DNA of 64,000 nt from NCBI GenBank assembly GCA_023382715.1, contig JAHDWP010000019.1, positions 1 to 64,000 on the forward strand. The letters are read 5' to 3'. The notes beneath the pieces are model-generated. The model did not search any database and was not told where the DNA came from. It saw only the letters and a program-made list of their open reading frames with translations. Shown here piece after piece: positions 54,842-64,000 of the stretch (positions are counted from its first letter, which is position 1; every line of letters starts with the position of its first letter). The translations under genes were made by a program, and so were the position numbers. The DNA is from Anaerolineae bacterium. GTDB lineage: Bacteria > Chloroflexota > Anaerolineae > Aggregatilineales > Aggregatilineaceae.

Positions 54842-55071
54842 TGATAAGATCCGCCTAAAATGAAATCTGTGTGAAAAATAACCCCTGTTTTAGATTTTCT
54901 TTAATAATCTATCTATATTAGATAATAAATAATTTATCGATCAGGCTCAGGCTCCTGGTCTATCACATCCTGCGGCTCCTCAGGCTCCGCGCGCACCCGG
55001 CCCAGGGTCATCGCATCAAAACCCGCTGCGCAGCGGCTCCTTGAGCGCACTCCCACCCAGCCCCACACCCC

Positions 55072-55100
55072 TGCACACCAATCCCCGTTTCCGGTATAAT
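55072..55100 (+). promoter_or_regulatory. Candidate promoter of the B12-subunit/meaB operon
   Basis: TGCACA (four of six to TTGACA), 17-base spacer, perfect TATAAT; -10 lies 78 bases before the start codon. Confidence 0.5.
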
Positions 55101-55177
55101 GGCCTCAAGCGGGCCGCTCGCCAGCCAGCCCACTCCACCATCAGCACCAGATACCTGAACGGAGCCAGAAAACCACC

Positions 55178-55585
55178 ATGACCGACGGAAAAATTCGCGT
55201 GCTGATCGCCAAGCCCGGCCTGGACGGGCACGACCGCGGGGCCAAAGTGATCGCGCGGGCACTGCGCGACGCCGGCATGGAAGTGATCTACACCGGTCTG
55301 CGCCAGACGCCGGAGATGATCGCCGAAGCCGCGCTGCAAGAGGATGTGCAGGTCGTGGGCCTGTCCATCCTCAGCGGCGCGCACCTGGCCCTTATCCCGC
55401 GCATCATCGAGCAGGTGCGCGCCGCCGGCCTGGACGATGTGCTGCTGCTCGTTGGCGGGATCATCCCCGATGGCGACATCCCCACGCTGCTCGCGCAGGG
55501 TGTCAGCGCCGTGTTCGGCCCCGGCACCCACACCGACGACATCGTGCGCTTCATCCGCACCGCGCTGGCCACCCCGTCCGCATGA
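55178..55585 (+). CDS. Methylmalonyl-CoA mutase B12-binding small subunit
   Basis: A 135-residue Rossmann-type cobalamin-binding domain. The base-off/His-on motif DxHxxG is seen in [17 protein letters not shown], with the axial-ligand His at about residue 19. [16 protein letters not shown] and [16 protein letters not shown] are further conserved strands. It supplies adenosylcobalamin to the catalytic subunit encoded at 46284. The start follows GGAGCCAGAAAACCACC. The stop overlaps meaB in ATGA. Confidence 0.92.
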   Translation: MTDGKIRVLIAKPGLDGHDRGAKVIARALRDAGMEVIYTGLRQTPEMIAEAALQEDVQVVGLSILSGAHLALIPRIIEQVRAAGLDDVLLLVGGIIPDGDIPTLLAQGVSAVFGPGTHTDDIVRFIRTALATPSA

Positions 55586-56619
55586 CTCCGGCCCGCGCTT
55601 CAGCCGACCTGATCGCCCCCGTGCTGAGCGGCGACCGCCGCGCTCTGGCCCGGCTGATCACGCGCGTCGAGAACCGCGCGCCCGACGCCCTGGAAGCGTT
55701 GGCCCGGCTGCATCCGCACACGGGGCGGGCGACTCTCATCGGCGTGACCGGCGCGCCTGGCACCGGCAAGTCCACCCTGGTCAACGCGCTGGCCCTGGCT
55801 CTGCGCCAGCGCGGGCAGACGGTGGGCATCGTCGCCGTAGACCCCACCAGCCCGTTCAGCGGCGGGGCCGTGCTCGGCGACCGGGTGCGCATGACCGACC
55901 TGGCCGGAGATGGCGGCGTGTTCATCCGCAGCATGGCCTCGCGCGGCAGCCTGGGCGGGCTGGCCGCAGCGACCGGTGACGTGGCGCGTGTGCTGGACGC
56001 GGCGGGCTTCGCCGTCGTCCTGATCGAGACGGTCGGCGCCGGGCAGAGCGAAGTGGACATCGCGCGCATGGCCCATACGACGGTGGTGGTGGACGCGCCG
56101 GGCCTGGGCGACGACGTGCAGGCGATCAAGGCGGGCATCCTGGAGATCGCTGACATCCTGGTGGTGAATAAGGCCGACCGCCCCGGCGCGCAGAACACCG
56201 TCCGCGCTCTGCGGGCCATGCTCGAGCTGGGCCACCGCCTGCGCAACACCGGGCATCACGGCGCGGGGTTGCTGCCCGCCCCGCCGGAATCGCTCACCGC
56301 CGACACCTGGACTGTGCCCGTCATCGAGACTGTCGCCACCGAGCATACGGGCATCGCCGATGTGCTGGCCGCCCTCGACCAGCACCGCGCCCACCTGCAC
56401 AGCAGCGGGGAGATCGCCGGGCGCGAGCGCCAGCGCGTCGAGGCCGAGCTGCTCGCCCGGCTGCGCGAGGCATTGCTGGCCCGCCTGCTGGCCGCTCACG
56501 ACCCGGCCACGCTGGCCGAGACAGTGCGCCGCGTCGTCGCCCGCGAGCTAGACCCGGCCAGCGCCGTCCGCGCGCTGGTGGCCGCTGCCTGCGGTGACAG
56601 CGACGCATCGCCCGGCTAG
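55582..56619 (+). CDS. meaB: MeaB-type G-protein chaperone of methylmalonyl-CoA mutase
   Basis: A 345-residue GTPase (ArgK/MeaB family) that protects and loads the mutase with cofactor. Walker A is [17 protein letters not shown], the switch region [21 protein letters not shown] with the family's conserved GDRVRM, and the base-specificity motif NKADRPGAQ. Overlaps the B12 subunit by 4 bases, as in many bacteria. C-terminal dimerisation arm residues are in the expected size range. Confidence 0.93.
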   Translation: MTPARASADLIAPVLSGDRRALARLITRVENRAPDALEALARLHPHTGRATLIGVTGAPGTGKSTLVNALALALRQRGQTVGIVAVDPTSPFSGGAVLGDRVRMTDLAGDGGVFIRSMASRGSLGGLAAATGDVARVLDAAGFAVVLIETVGAGQSEVDIARMAHTTVVVDAPGLGDDVQAIKAGILEIADILVVNKADRPGAQNTVRALRAMLELGHRLRNTGHHGAGLLPAPPESLTADTWTVPVIETVATEHTGIADVLAALDQHRAHLHSSGEIAGRERQRVEAELLARLREALLARLLAAHDPATLAETVRRVVARELDPASAVRALVAAACGDSDASPG

Positions 56620-56657
56620 CGCAGGTTAGCGGAAGTCTGCCGGCAGTTGCTCGCTGC

Positions 56658-56775
56658 TCCCCCACCCCAAACCCTTCCCCCGCAAGGAGGGAGAGGCAGA
56701 GTTCTCCCCTTTCCCTAGCTTGGCTGGGGGAAGGGGCGGGGGGATAGGGGTTGAAAAGTGCATAACATGCTCTAG
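56658..56775. repeat. Repeat family C, full-length copy
   Basis: Hairpin-forming CCCTTCCCCCGCAAGGAGGGAG and CCCCTTTCCCTAGCTTGGC...GGGGGAAGGGG, ending in GTGCATAACATGCTCTAG (56758-56775). The same closing sequence ends the copy at 40187. Confidence 0.7.
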
Positions 56776-56842
56776 CCACCGGAGAAGACCATGCCCGCAC
56801 CGCCGCGCCGCGCAAGTCAACCTGCCCCCCGCACAACTACGG

Positions 56843-56872
56843 TTAACCGCCCCACCCTGTCTATGGTATAAT
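56843..56872 (+). promoter_or_regulatory. Candidate secA promoter
   Basis: TTAACC, 18-base spacer, TGG-TATAAT extended -10, 92 bases before the secA start. Confidence 0.55.
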
Positions 56873-56963
56873 CCGTCCGCACCACCTACAGTTCTGAGCA
56901 CGTTCGACGTGTATTGTATGGCGAGGTCGCGCTTCTGCGCCGTCCCGCCCGTGTGAGGCAGTG

Positions 56964-59903
<2,940 letters not shown>

Positions 59904-59966
59904 CGGCGCAGTCAGCCCTGGTATCTGGCCCGGGGCCAACAATGGTACAGTTGTGGGGAGACTTGG

Positions 59967-60359
59967 ATGGCAGACGATCAGGACGCCGCCGCGCAGTGGA
60001 TGGAAGACATTGATCCGCGCCTGCTGGACCTGCTGCGCACGCGCGTCAACACCTTCATCAAGTGGGATGTGGTGCGCTTCTTCCACGCCAACCCGCACAC
60101 CGCCGACACCGCCGACAACCTCGCCCGCTACATCGGGCGCGACGTGCGCGTGGTGGAGCCAGAGCTGCGCCAACTGACTCAGGCCGGCGTGCTGGAAGCG
60201 GAGACGCTGGCCGATCTGCGCATCTACACGCTGACTGCCGATGCGGGCACAGCCTCCCTGATTGACAGCTTCGTGCGGGCCTGCGACGACCGCCAGTTCC
60301 GCGTCAAGGCGATCTACCACGTCATTCGCAGCCTGCGCCGGGAAAAGGGGCAGCCATGA
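59967..60359 (+). CDS. Winged-helix-type regulator-like protein
   Basis: A 130-residue protein. Residues about 30-90 have the pattern of a winged helix-turn-helix: KWDVVRFFHANPHT, TADNLARYIGRDVRVVEPELRQL and TQAGVLEAETLADLRIYTLT. The C-terminal helix (DRQFRVKAIYHVIRSLRRE) may dimerise. It overlaps the KaiC-like ATPase gene by 4 bases (ATGA) and is preceded by GTGGGGAGACTTGG. Such wHTH proteins are commonly coupled with KaiC-like ATPases in archaea; in this bacterium the role is inferred only from context. Confidence 0.7.
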   Translation: MADDQDAAAQWMEDIDPRLLDLLRTRVNTFIKWDVVRFFHANPHTADTADNLARYIGRDVRVVEPELRQLTQAGVLEAETLADLRIYTLTADAGTASLIDSFVRACDDRQFRVKAIYHVIRSLRREKGQP

Positions 60360-61135
60360 GCGTGCCCCGCGTCCCCACAGGCATCGCCGGGCTGGACGAG
60401 ATGCTGGCCGGCGGCTTCCTGCCAGGGACCGCCAACCTGGTCGAAGGCGCGCCCGGCACCGGCAAGAGCACGCTCGCCATGCAGTTCATCGAGCACGGCA
60501 TCACCGCCTGCGATGAGCCGGGCATCATCCTGACTTTCGAAGAATTCCCCGAACACCTGATCCGCGACGCGGCCAACTTCGGCTGGGATTTCGCCGCCCA
60601 CCAGGCCGCCGGGCGGCTGTGCGTGCTCCAGACCAGCCCCGAAGTGACGCTCGCCGACGTGCGCCGCACCAGCGGGCGGCTGGAAACGCTGGTCGAGCAG
60701 ATCGGTGCGCGGCGCGTGGTGGTGGACAGCCTCAGTCACTTCGAGCGCCTGGCCGCCAACCCCGTCGAGCTGCGCTTGCTGGGCTTCGAGCTGATCAACG
60801 CCCTCAAGCGCATGGATCTGACCGCCGTGCTCACCCGCGAGAACCCCGCTCTGCTCGGCGAGACGAGCGAAAGCGATGACGATCTGGCCTATGTGGCAGA
60901 CTCCTACCTGCTCCTGCGCTACGTCGAGATCGAGAGCGCCGTGCACAAGGCGCTGCTGGTGCTCAAGCAGCGCGGCAGCGCCCACGCGACCGACATCCGC
61001 CAGTATGCCATCACCGCGCAGGGGTTAGAGGTGCGGTCGCGCTTTGCGGGCACTCACGGTATTATGAGTGGTACACCGGTCATGACGCACACCGAAGCGT
61101 TCGCCGCCGCTTTTCTGATTCCTGGGAAGAAATGA
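60356..61135 (+). CDS. KaiC/RAD55-like RecA-superfamily ATPase
   Basis: A 259-residue single-domain KaiC-like ATPase. N-terminal VPTGIAGLDEMLAGGFLPGT, Walker [16 protein letters not shown], the paired catalytic Glu in ILTFEEFPEHL, and Walker B RVVVDSLSHFERL are clear. VADSYLLLRYVEIESAVHKAL is the family strand before the C-terminus. It has one domain rather than KaiC's two. It lacks KaiC-type Ser/Thr phosphosites I could recognise. Translational coupling to the wHTH gene and the nearby histidine kinase suggest a signalling role, similar to the hubs proposed for archaeal KaiC-like proteins. Confidence 0.88.
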   Translation: MSVPRVPTGIAGLDEMLAGGFLPGTANLVEGAPGTGKSTLAMQFIEHGITACDEPGIILTFEEFPEHLIRDAANFGWDFAAHQAAGRLCVLQTSPEVTLADVRRTSGRLETLVEQIGARRVVVDSLSHFERLAANPVELRLLGFELINALKRMDLTAVLTRENPALLGETSESDDDLAYVADSYLLLRYVEIESAVHKALLVLKQRGSAHATDIRQYAITAQGLEVRSRFAGTHGIMSGTPVMTHTEAFAAAFLIPGKK

Positions 61136-61168
61136 GCGGGGCGCGGGCGCGGCAGAGGTGAGGGGCGC

Positions 61169-61462
61169 ATGGACAGCATCGCCGTCCACCCGATCGTGAC
61201 CCTGTACATCTGGCTGGGCGTGAGCGCACTTCTGGTGCTGTTCGCGCTGATTGCGCGTTTCTATGAACGGCTGTCCGGCGAGCGGACGTACTATTTCCTC
61301 TTCTTCCTGGCCATCACCCTGCTCGCCGGCGCGTCCATGCGCCAGATAACGCGCGACCAGCTCGCTGGCGACGCGCTGGCCGATCTGCTCACCGCCGCCG
61401 GGGGTGCGCTCGTAGGTGCGCTGTGCCTGCACATCTACCGGCTGATGATACGCGGGCGCTGA
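61169..61462 (+). CDS. Small membrane protein
   Basis: A 97-residue protein with three predicted membrane segments (VTLYIWLGVSALLVLFALIA, YYFLFFLAITLLAGASM, LLTAAGGALVGALCLHIY). I recognise no family. The ATG follows GGCAGAGGTGAGGGGC. It is 33 bases downstream of the ATPase gene on the same strand. Confidence 0.65.
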   Translation: MDSIAVHPIVTLYIWLGVSALLVLFALIARFYERLSGERTYYFLFFLAITLLAGASMRQITRDQLAGDALADLLTAAGGALVGALCLHIYRLMIRGR

Positions 61463-61490
61463 TGAATGCCCGCCGGAGCGCGCTGCGGTC

Positions 61491-61850
61491 ATGTTAGGTG
61501 ATCTGGCTGTCCTGGCAAGCGCGCTGGCTCCCCTGGGGCTGATGCTGGCCCTGTGGGTGCTGGCCCAGATCAGTCGCCGGTTCGGCCAGGTCATGGGCCG
61601 CCCGCCGCTCTACCGTGGCTTTTACGTCGCCCTCACGCTGCTGCTGCCCCCACTGATCGTTCGGCTCCTGGCCGTTGGCCTCGCCGCGCCAGAGTTGCGG
61701 GCGACGGGAGGCAGCTCGGTATGGGCGCTGGCTCACGACCTGCCGCTGGCGGCGGCGGTCACGCTGGCGCTGGCCGTTGCCTGGCGTTATTGGGGCTGGC
61801 TGGTGCGGGGCCAGGAAGCGCGTGGGACTCCGCCACGCTCGCGGGACTGA
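61491..61850 (+). CDS. Small membrane protein
   Basis: A 119-residue protein with three predicted membrane segments (LAVLASALAPLGLMLALWVL, FYVALTLLLPPLIVRLLAVGL, LPLAAAVTLALAVAWRY) and a charged tail. No family is recognised. Weak ribosome site; 28 bases after the previous small membrane-protein gene and 17 bases before the histidine kinase gene. Confidence 0.6.
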   Translation: MLGDLAVLASALAPLGLMLALWVLAQISRRFGQVMGRPPLYRGFYVALTLLLPPLIVRLLAVGLAAPELRATGGSSVWALAHDLPLAAAVTLALAVAWRYWGWLVRGQEARGTPPRSRD

Positions 61851-61867
61851 CACGGAAATGATGCGGT

Positions 61868-63973
61868 ATGGAGAAGGTCGCCATCACCACACCACTTAAC
61901 GCGGAAGAGCCAGCCCGCAGCCTGTCTGAGGCCATCGCCGTGGTGGATGCACAGGGCATCATCCGCTTCGCCACGCCGACCACCTCGGCTTACTACGGTT
62001 ATCCCCTGGAGACCATCATCGGTGGCAGGGCGCTGGACTTCATCGCGCCGGAAAGCCGCGAATATGTGCGCGGGCGGTGGCGGGCGCTGCTGACCCACCC
62101 GGAGCGCACGTCCGACACCTTTTCGCTCTCGATGCAGACCGTCGAGGGCCGGCGCATCCCGATTCGTGCCACCATCTGGCGGCTGCCAGGCCGCGATGAG
62201 TTCCTGCTGATGCACCACGTCATCGAGCGCGTGCGCGACCGGCTGGATACGCTCTACGCCATCCAGGCCGCCGTCTCGTCCATGCTCGATGTCGAGAAGC
62301 TGATGGAGATCGTGCTGCACGAGGTGCGCCGCCTCATCCCCTGCTCTAGCTGCGCCATTTTCTTCCTGGAGCGCGACGGGATCGTTCAGGTGCGGCGCTG
62401 GCACAACGAGGCCATCGAGCGCAGCCGCTCGCCGATCCGCGAAGTCTCGCCAGAGCTTGAGACCAGCCGCTTCCTGCGCGAAACCGGCCAGCCGCTGATC
62501 ATCAACGACACGCTCGCCGATTCGCGCTGGCGGGTGCTGCCCTCGCACCGCCCCATCCGCAGTTGGCTGGGCGCGCCGCTCGTCCATCACGGGCAATTCC
62601 TGGGCGAGCTAAACCTGGACAGCCCCGACCCGAACCAGTTTTCGCAAGAGGATGCCGAGCTGGCCGGCGCGCTGGCGATTCAGATCGCCGCCGCCCTGTA
62701 CAGCGCACGCCAGTACCAGGACCAGCAGCGCCATGCCGAGCGGCTGCGCGTGCTCAACGAGATCAGCCTGGCCATCAGCCAGCTAGACCTGACCAGCGTG
62801 CTGGAGATGATCTACCAGAAGGTCGCCGGGCTGATGGACGCCTCGACCTTCTTCATCGGCCTGCTGGACGCCGAAACCCAGATCGTGCACATCGTTGGCT
62901 CCTACGACTTCGGCCAGCACCGCCCCGACGAGTTCCAGGGCGCGGACGAAGGCATCACCGGCGTGGTGCTGCGCACGCGCCGCCCGCTGATCCTGCACGA
63001 TACCGAGAGCGAGCCGCTGCCGCCGGAGATCATCGTTCAGGACGAGATGCCGCGCAGCCTGCTGATGATGCCGCTGCTGGTGCAGGATGAGATCGTCGGC
63101 GTGATCACCGTGCAAAGCTACGAGCCACACAGCTACACCCAGGACGATATTGACCTGCTGGAGACTATCGCCGGGACCATTGCCGTGGCCGTGCGCAACG
63201 CCCAGCTTTATGACCAGACCGTCGAGCGCGCCGACGAGCTGGCCAGGGCCAACACCCTCTTGCAGACGCAGGACGCGCTGCGCAAGGAGCTGGTCTACCA
63301 GGTGAGCCATGACCTGCGCAGCCCGCTGCAGATCGTCTATGGCTACGCGGGGATGATGCAGGACGGCGACATCGGCCCGGTCACCGACTACCAACAGGAA
63401 GTGCTGGAGCAGATCATCCGGCGCAGCAAGGCCATCGAGCGCATGACGCAGGACATCATGGCTGCCAAGCCGATCAGCCGCGAGACCCTGGAACTTGACA
63501 CTATGGACGTGAGCGAGCTATGCGCCCAGGCTGTCGCTTCGGCCCAGGTCGTGCACCGCAGCCGCCCGCACCTGGCCTTTCGCGCCGAGATCGCCGAAGA
63601 GTCGATCCTGATCGAAGGGGATTACAACCGCCTGACGCGCGCCCTGGACAACCTGATCGGCAATGCCGTCAAATTCTCGCCGCAGGGTGGTGCCGTCACG
63701 GTGCGCGTGACGCGCGACACGGCCCGCCACTGCGCGGTCGTATCCGTCAGCGACGAGGGGATCGGCATCCCCGCCGACCGGATGCCCTTCCTGTTCGAGC
63801 GCTTCTTCCGCGCCCACCGGGGCCGCTTCGAAGGGAGCGGCCTGGGCCTCTACAATGTCCAGCAGATCATCCACGCCCACAACGGGCAGGTCTGGGCCGA
63901 GAGCGCGGAAGGCCGGGGCAGCACGTTCACCTTCACGCTGCCCCTGGCGGCGGAGGCGAGTGCCGCGATGTGA
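61868..63973 (+). CDS. Sensor histidine kinase with PAS and two GAF domains
   Basis: A 701-residue soluble kinase. PAS domain about residues 18-120 (AIAVVDAQGIIRFATPTTSAYYGY), GAF1 about 130-285, GAF2 about 295-445, a coiled-coil (YDQTVERADELARANTLLQ), then HisKA with the phospho-acceptor His about 480 in YQVSHDLRSPLQIVYGYAG, and a HATPase (DNLIGNAVKFSPQGG, SDEGIGIP, GSGLGLYNVQQI). It lacks membrane helices, so it may receive its signal from the two small membrane proteins upstream or from the cytoplasm. No response regulator is in the window. GACACGGAAATGATGCGGT lies before the start, so the ribosome site is weak. Confidence 0.88.
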   Translation: MEKVAITTPLNAEEPARSLSEAIAVVDAQGIIRFATPTTSAYYGYPLETIIGGRALDFIAPESREYVRGRWRALLTHPERTSDTFSLSMQTVEGRRIPIRATIWRLPGRDEFLLMHHVIERVRDRLDTLYAIQAAVSSMLDVEKLMEIVLHEVRRLIPCSSCAIFFLERDGIVQVRRWHNEAIERSRSPIREVSPELETSRFLRETGQPLIINDTLADSRWRVLPSHRPIRSWLGAPLVHHGQFLGELNLDSPDPNQFSQEDAELAGALAIQIAAALYSARQYQDQQRHAERLRVLNEISLAISQLDLTSVLEMIYQKVAGLMDASTFFIGLLDAETQIVHIVGSYDFGQHRPDEFQGADEGITGVVLRTRRPLILHDTESEPLPPEIIVQDEMPRSLLMMPLLVQDEIVGVITVQSYEPHSYTQDDIDLLETIAGTIAVAVRNAQLYDQTVERADELARANTLLQTQDALRKELVYQVSHDLRSPLQIVYGYAGMMQDGDIGPVTDYQQEVLEQIIRRSKAIERMTQDIMAAKPISRETLELDTMDVSELCAQAVASAQVVHRSRPHLAFRAEIAEESILIEGDYNRLTRALDNLIGNAVKFSPQGGAVTVRVTRDTARHCAVVSVSDEGIGIPADRMPFLFERFFRAHRGRFEGSGLGLYNVQQIIHAHNGQVWAESAEGRGSTFTFTLPLAAEASAAM

Positions 63974-63982
63974 GTTCGGCGC

Positions 63983-63996
63983 GCGAAACGTTTCGC
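63983..63996. promoter_or_regulatory. Palindromic site resembling a LacI-family operator
   Basis: GCGAAACGTTTCGC is a perfect 14-bp palindrome containing GAAACGTTTC, the core shape of LacI-family operators. It lies 10 bases after the last gene, at the window edge. Confidence 0.4.
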
Positions 63997-64000
63997 AGGG

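Larger units (their letters stand above)
54791..55177. other. 387-base intergenic region with an AT-rich core
   Basis: No gene is seen. 54830-54945 is about 70-75% A+T, very different from the surroundings, and carries imperfect inverted sequence (AATCTATCTATATTAGATAAT). It contains the promoter of the minus-strand secreted protein and borders the promoter of the B12-subunit gene at its right end. Confidence 0.7.
56620..56963. other. 344-base intergenic region before secA
   Basis: No gene is seen. It holds a family C repeat (56658-56775) and the secA promoter candidate (56843-56872). Confidence 0.75.

Noticed and set aside
54932-55009. Short minus-strand frame encoding an acidic tail (EPEEPQDVIDQEPEPDR)
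   Set aside because: It looks like the end of a coding gene, but it has only about 26 codons from its ATG, no ribosome site, and nothing recognisable upstream.

Overview
The window is a contiguous piece of a high-GC bacterial chromosome (by eye about two-thirds G+C) with compact, mostly ordinary housekeeping and accessory genes on both strands. The gene mix points to Chloroflexota, probably an Anaerolineae-like lineage. It has an archaeal-type HMG-CoA synthase with a class II HMG-CoA reductase (mevalonate route), a propionyl-CoA carboxylase and methylmalonyl-CoA mutase set, a pyrophosphate-type phosphofructokinase beside an ATP-type one, many GAF-domain histidine kinases, KaiC-like ATPase signalling genes, and secreted SH3/PA14 proteins. 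There is no rRNA gene in the window to confirm this. I saw no tRNA, CRISPR array, transposase or prophage gene.

Layout. 0.2-1.9 kb: a serine hydrolase and a DinB-like protein. 2-7.7 kb (minus strand): thiolase-like protein, HMG-CoA synthase, a secreted PA14/SH3 protein and HMG-CoA reductase. 7.8-12.3 kb: small STAS-like protein, AI-2E family permease, HD hydrolase and an HTH-CHAD protein. 12.3-18 kb: three tandem membrane glycosyltransferases. 18.1-25.5 kb: biotin carrier, cyclophilin, Ca2+/H+ exchanger, biotin carboxylase, an unknown protein and carboxyltransferase, together an acyl-CoA carboxylase locus. 25.8-30.7 kb: small proteins, YbaK deacylase, twin AIM24-like genes and twin phosphofructokinases. 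31-41.6 kb: TPR membrane protein, lytic transglycosylase, lipoprotein, dehydrogenase, 7TM histidine kinase overlapping tag, WXG100 protein and CYTH protein. 41.6-46.1 kb: ROK fructokinase-malQ operon, zinc-ribbon protein, DUF3298 protein and methyltransferase. 46.3-56.6 kb: methylmalonyl-CoA mutase large subunit, separated by a secreted protein, a 1371-residue sensor kinase and another secreted protein from the B12-binding subunit and MeaB. 57-64 kb: secA, then a wHTH / KaiC-like ATPase / two small membrane proteins / PAS-GAF histidine kinase cluster.

How the genes fit together. The carboxylase at 18-25 kb would make methylmalonyl-CoA from propionyl-CoA. The mutase subunits at 46 and 55 kb, with MeaB, would carry it to succinyl-CoA. 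An epimerase is not in the window. The mevalonate genes supply isoprenoid precursors. The fructokinase, MalQ and two phosphofructokinases handle glycan and hexose flux.

The most unusual content is non-coding. Several families of dispersed intergenic hairpin repeats are present. One includes an element bounded by perfect inverted repeats whose interior is in opposite orientations at 42-119 and 44159-44260 relative to a conserved flank. Another is a 12-15 bp-armed hairpin found four times. The most unusual genes are a thiolase-fold protein lacking both the nucleophilic Cys and the GHP-loop His, a 318-bp perfectly identical tract between tandem AIM24-like paralogues, and the KaiC-like/wHTH/kinase module at the right end.
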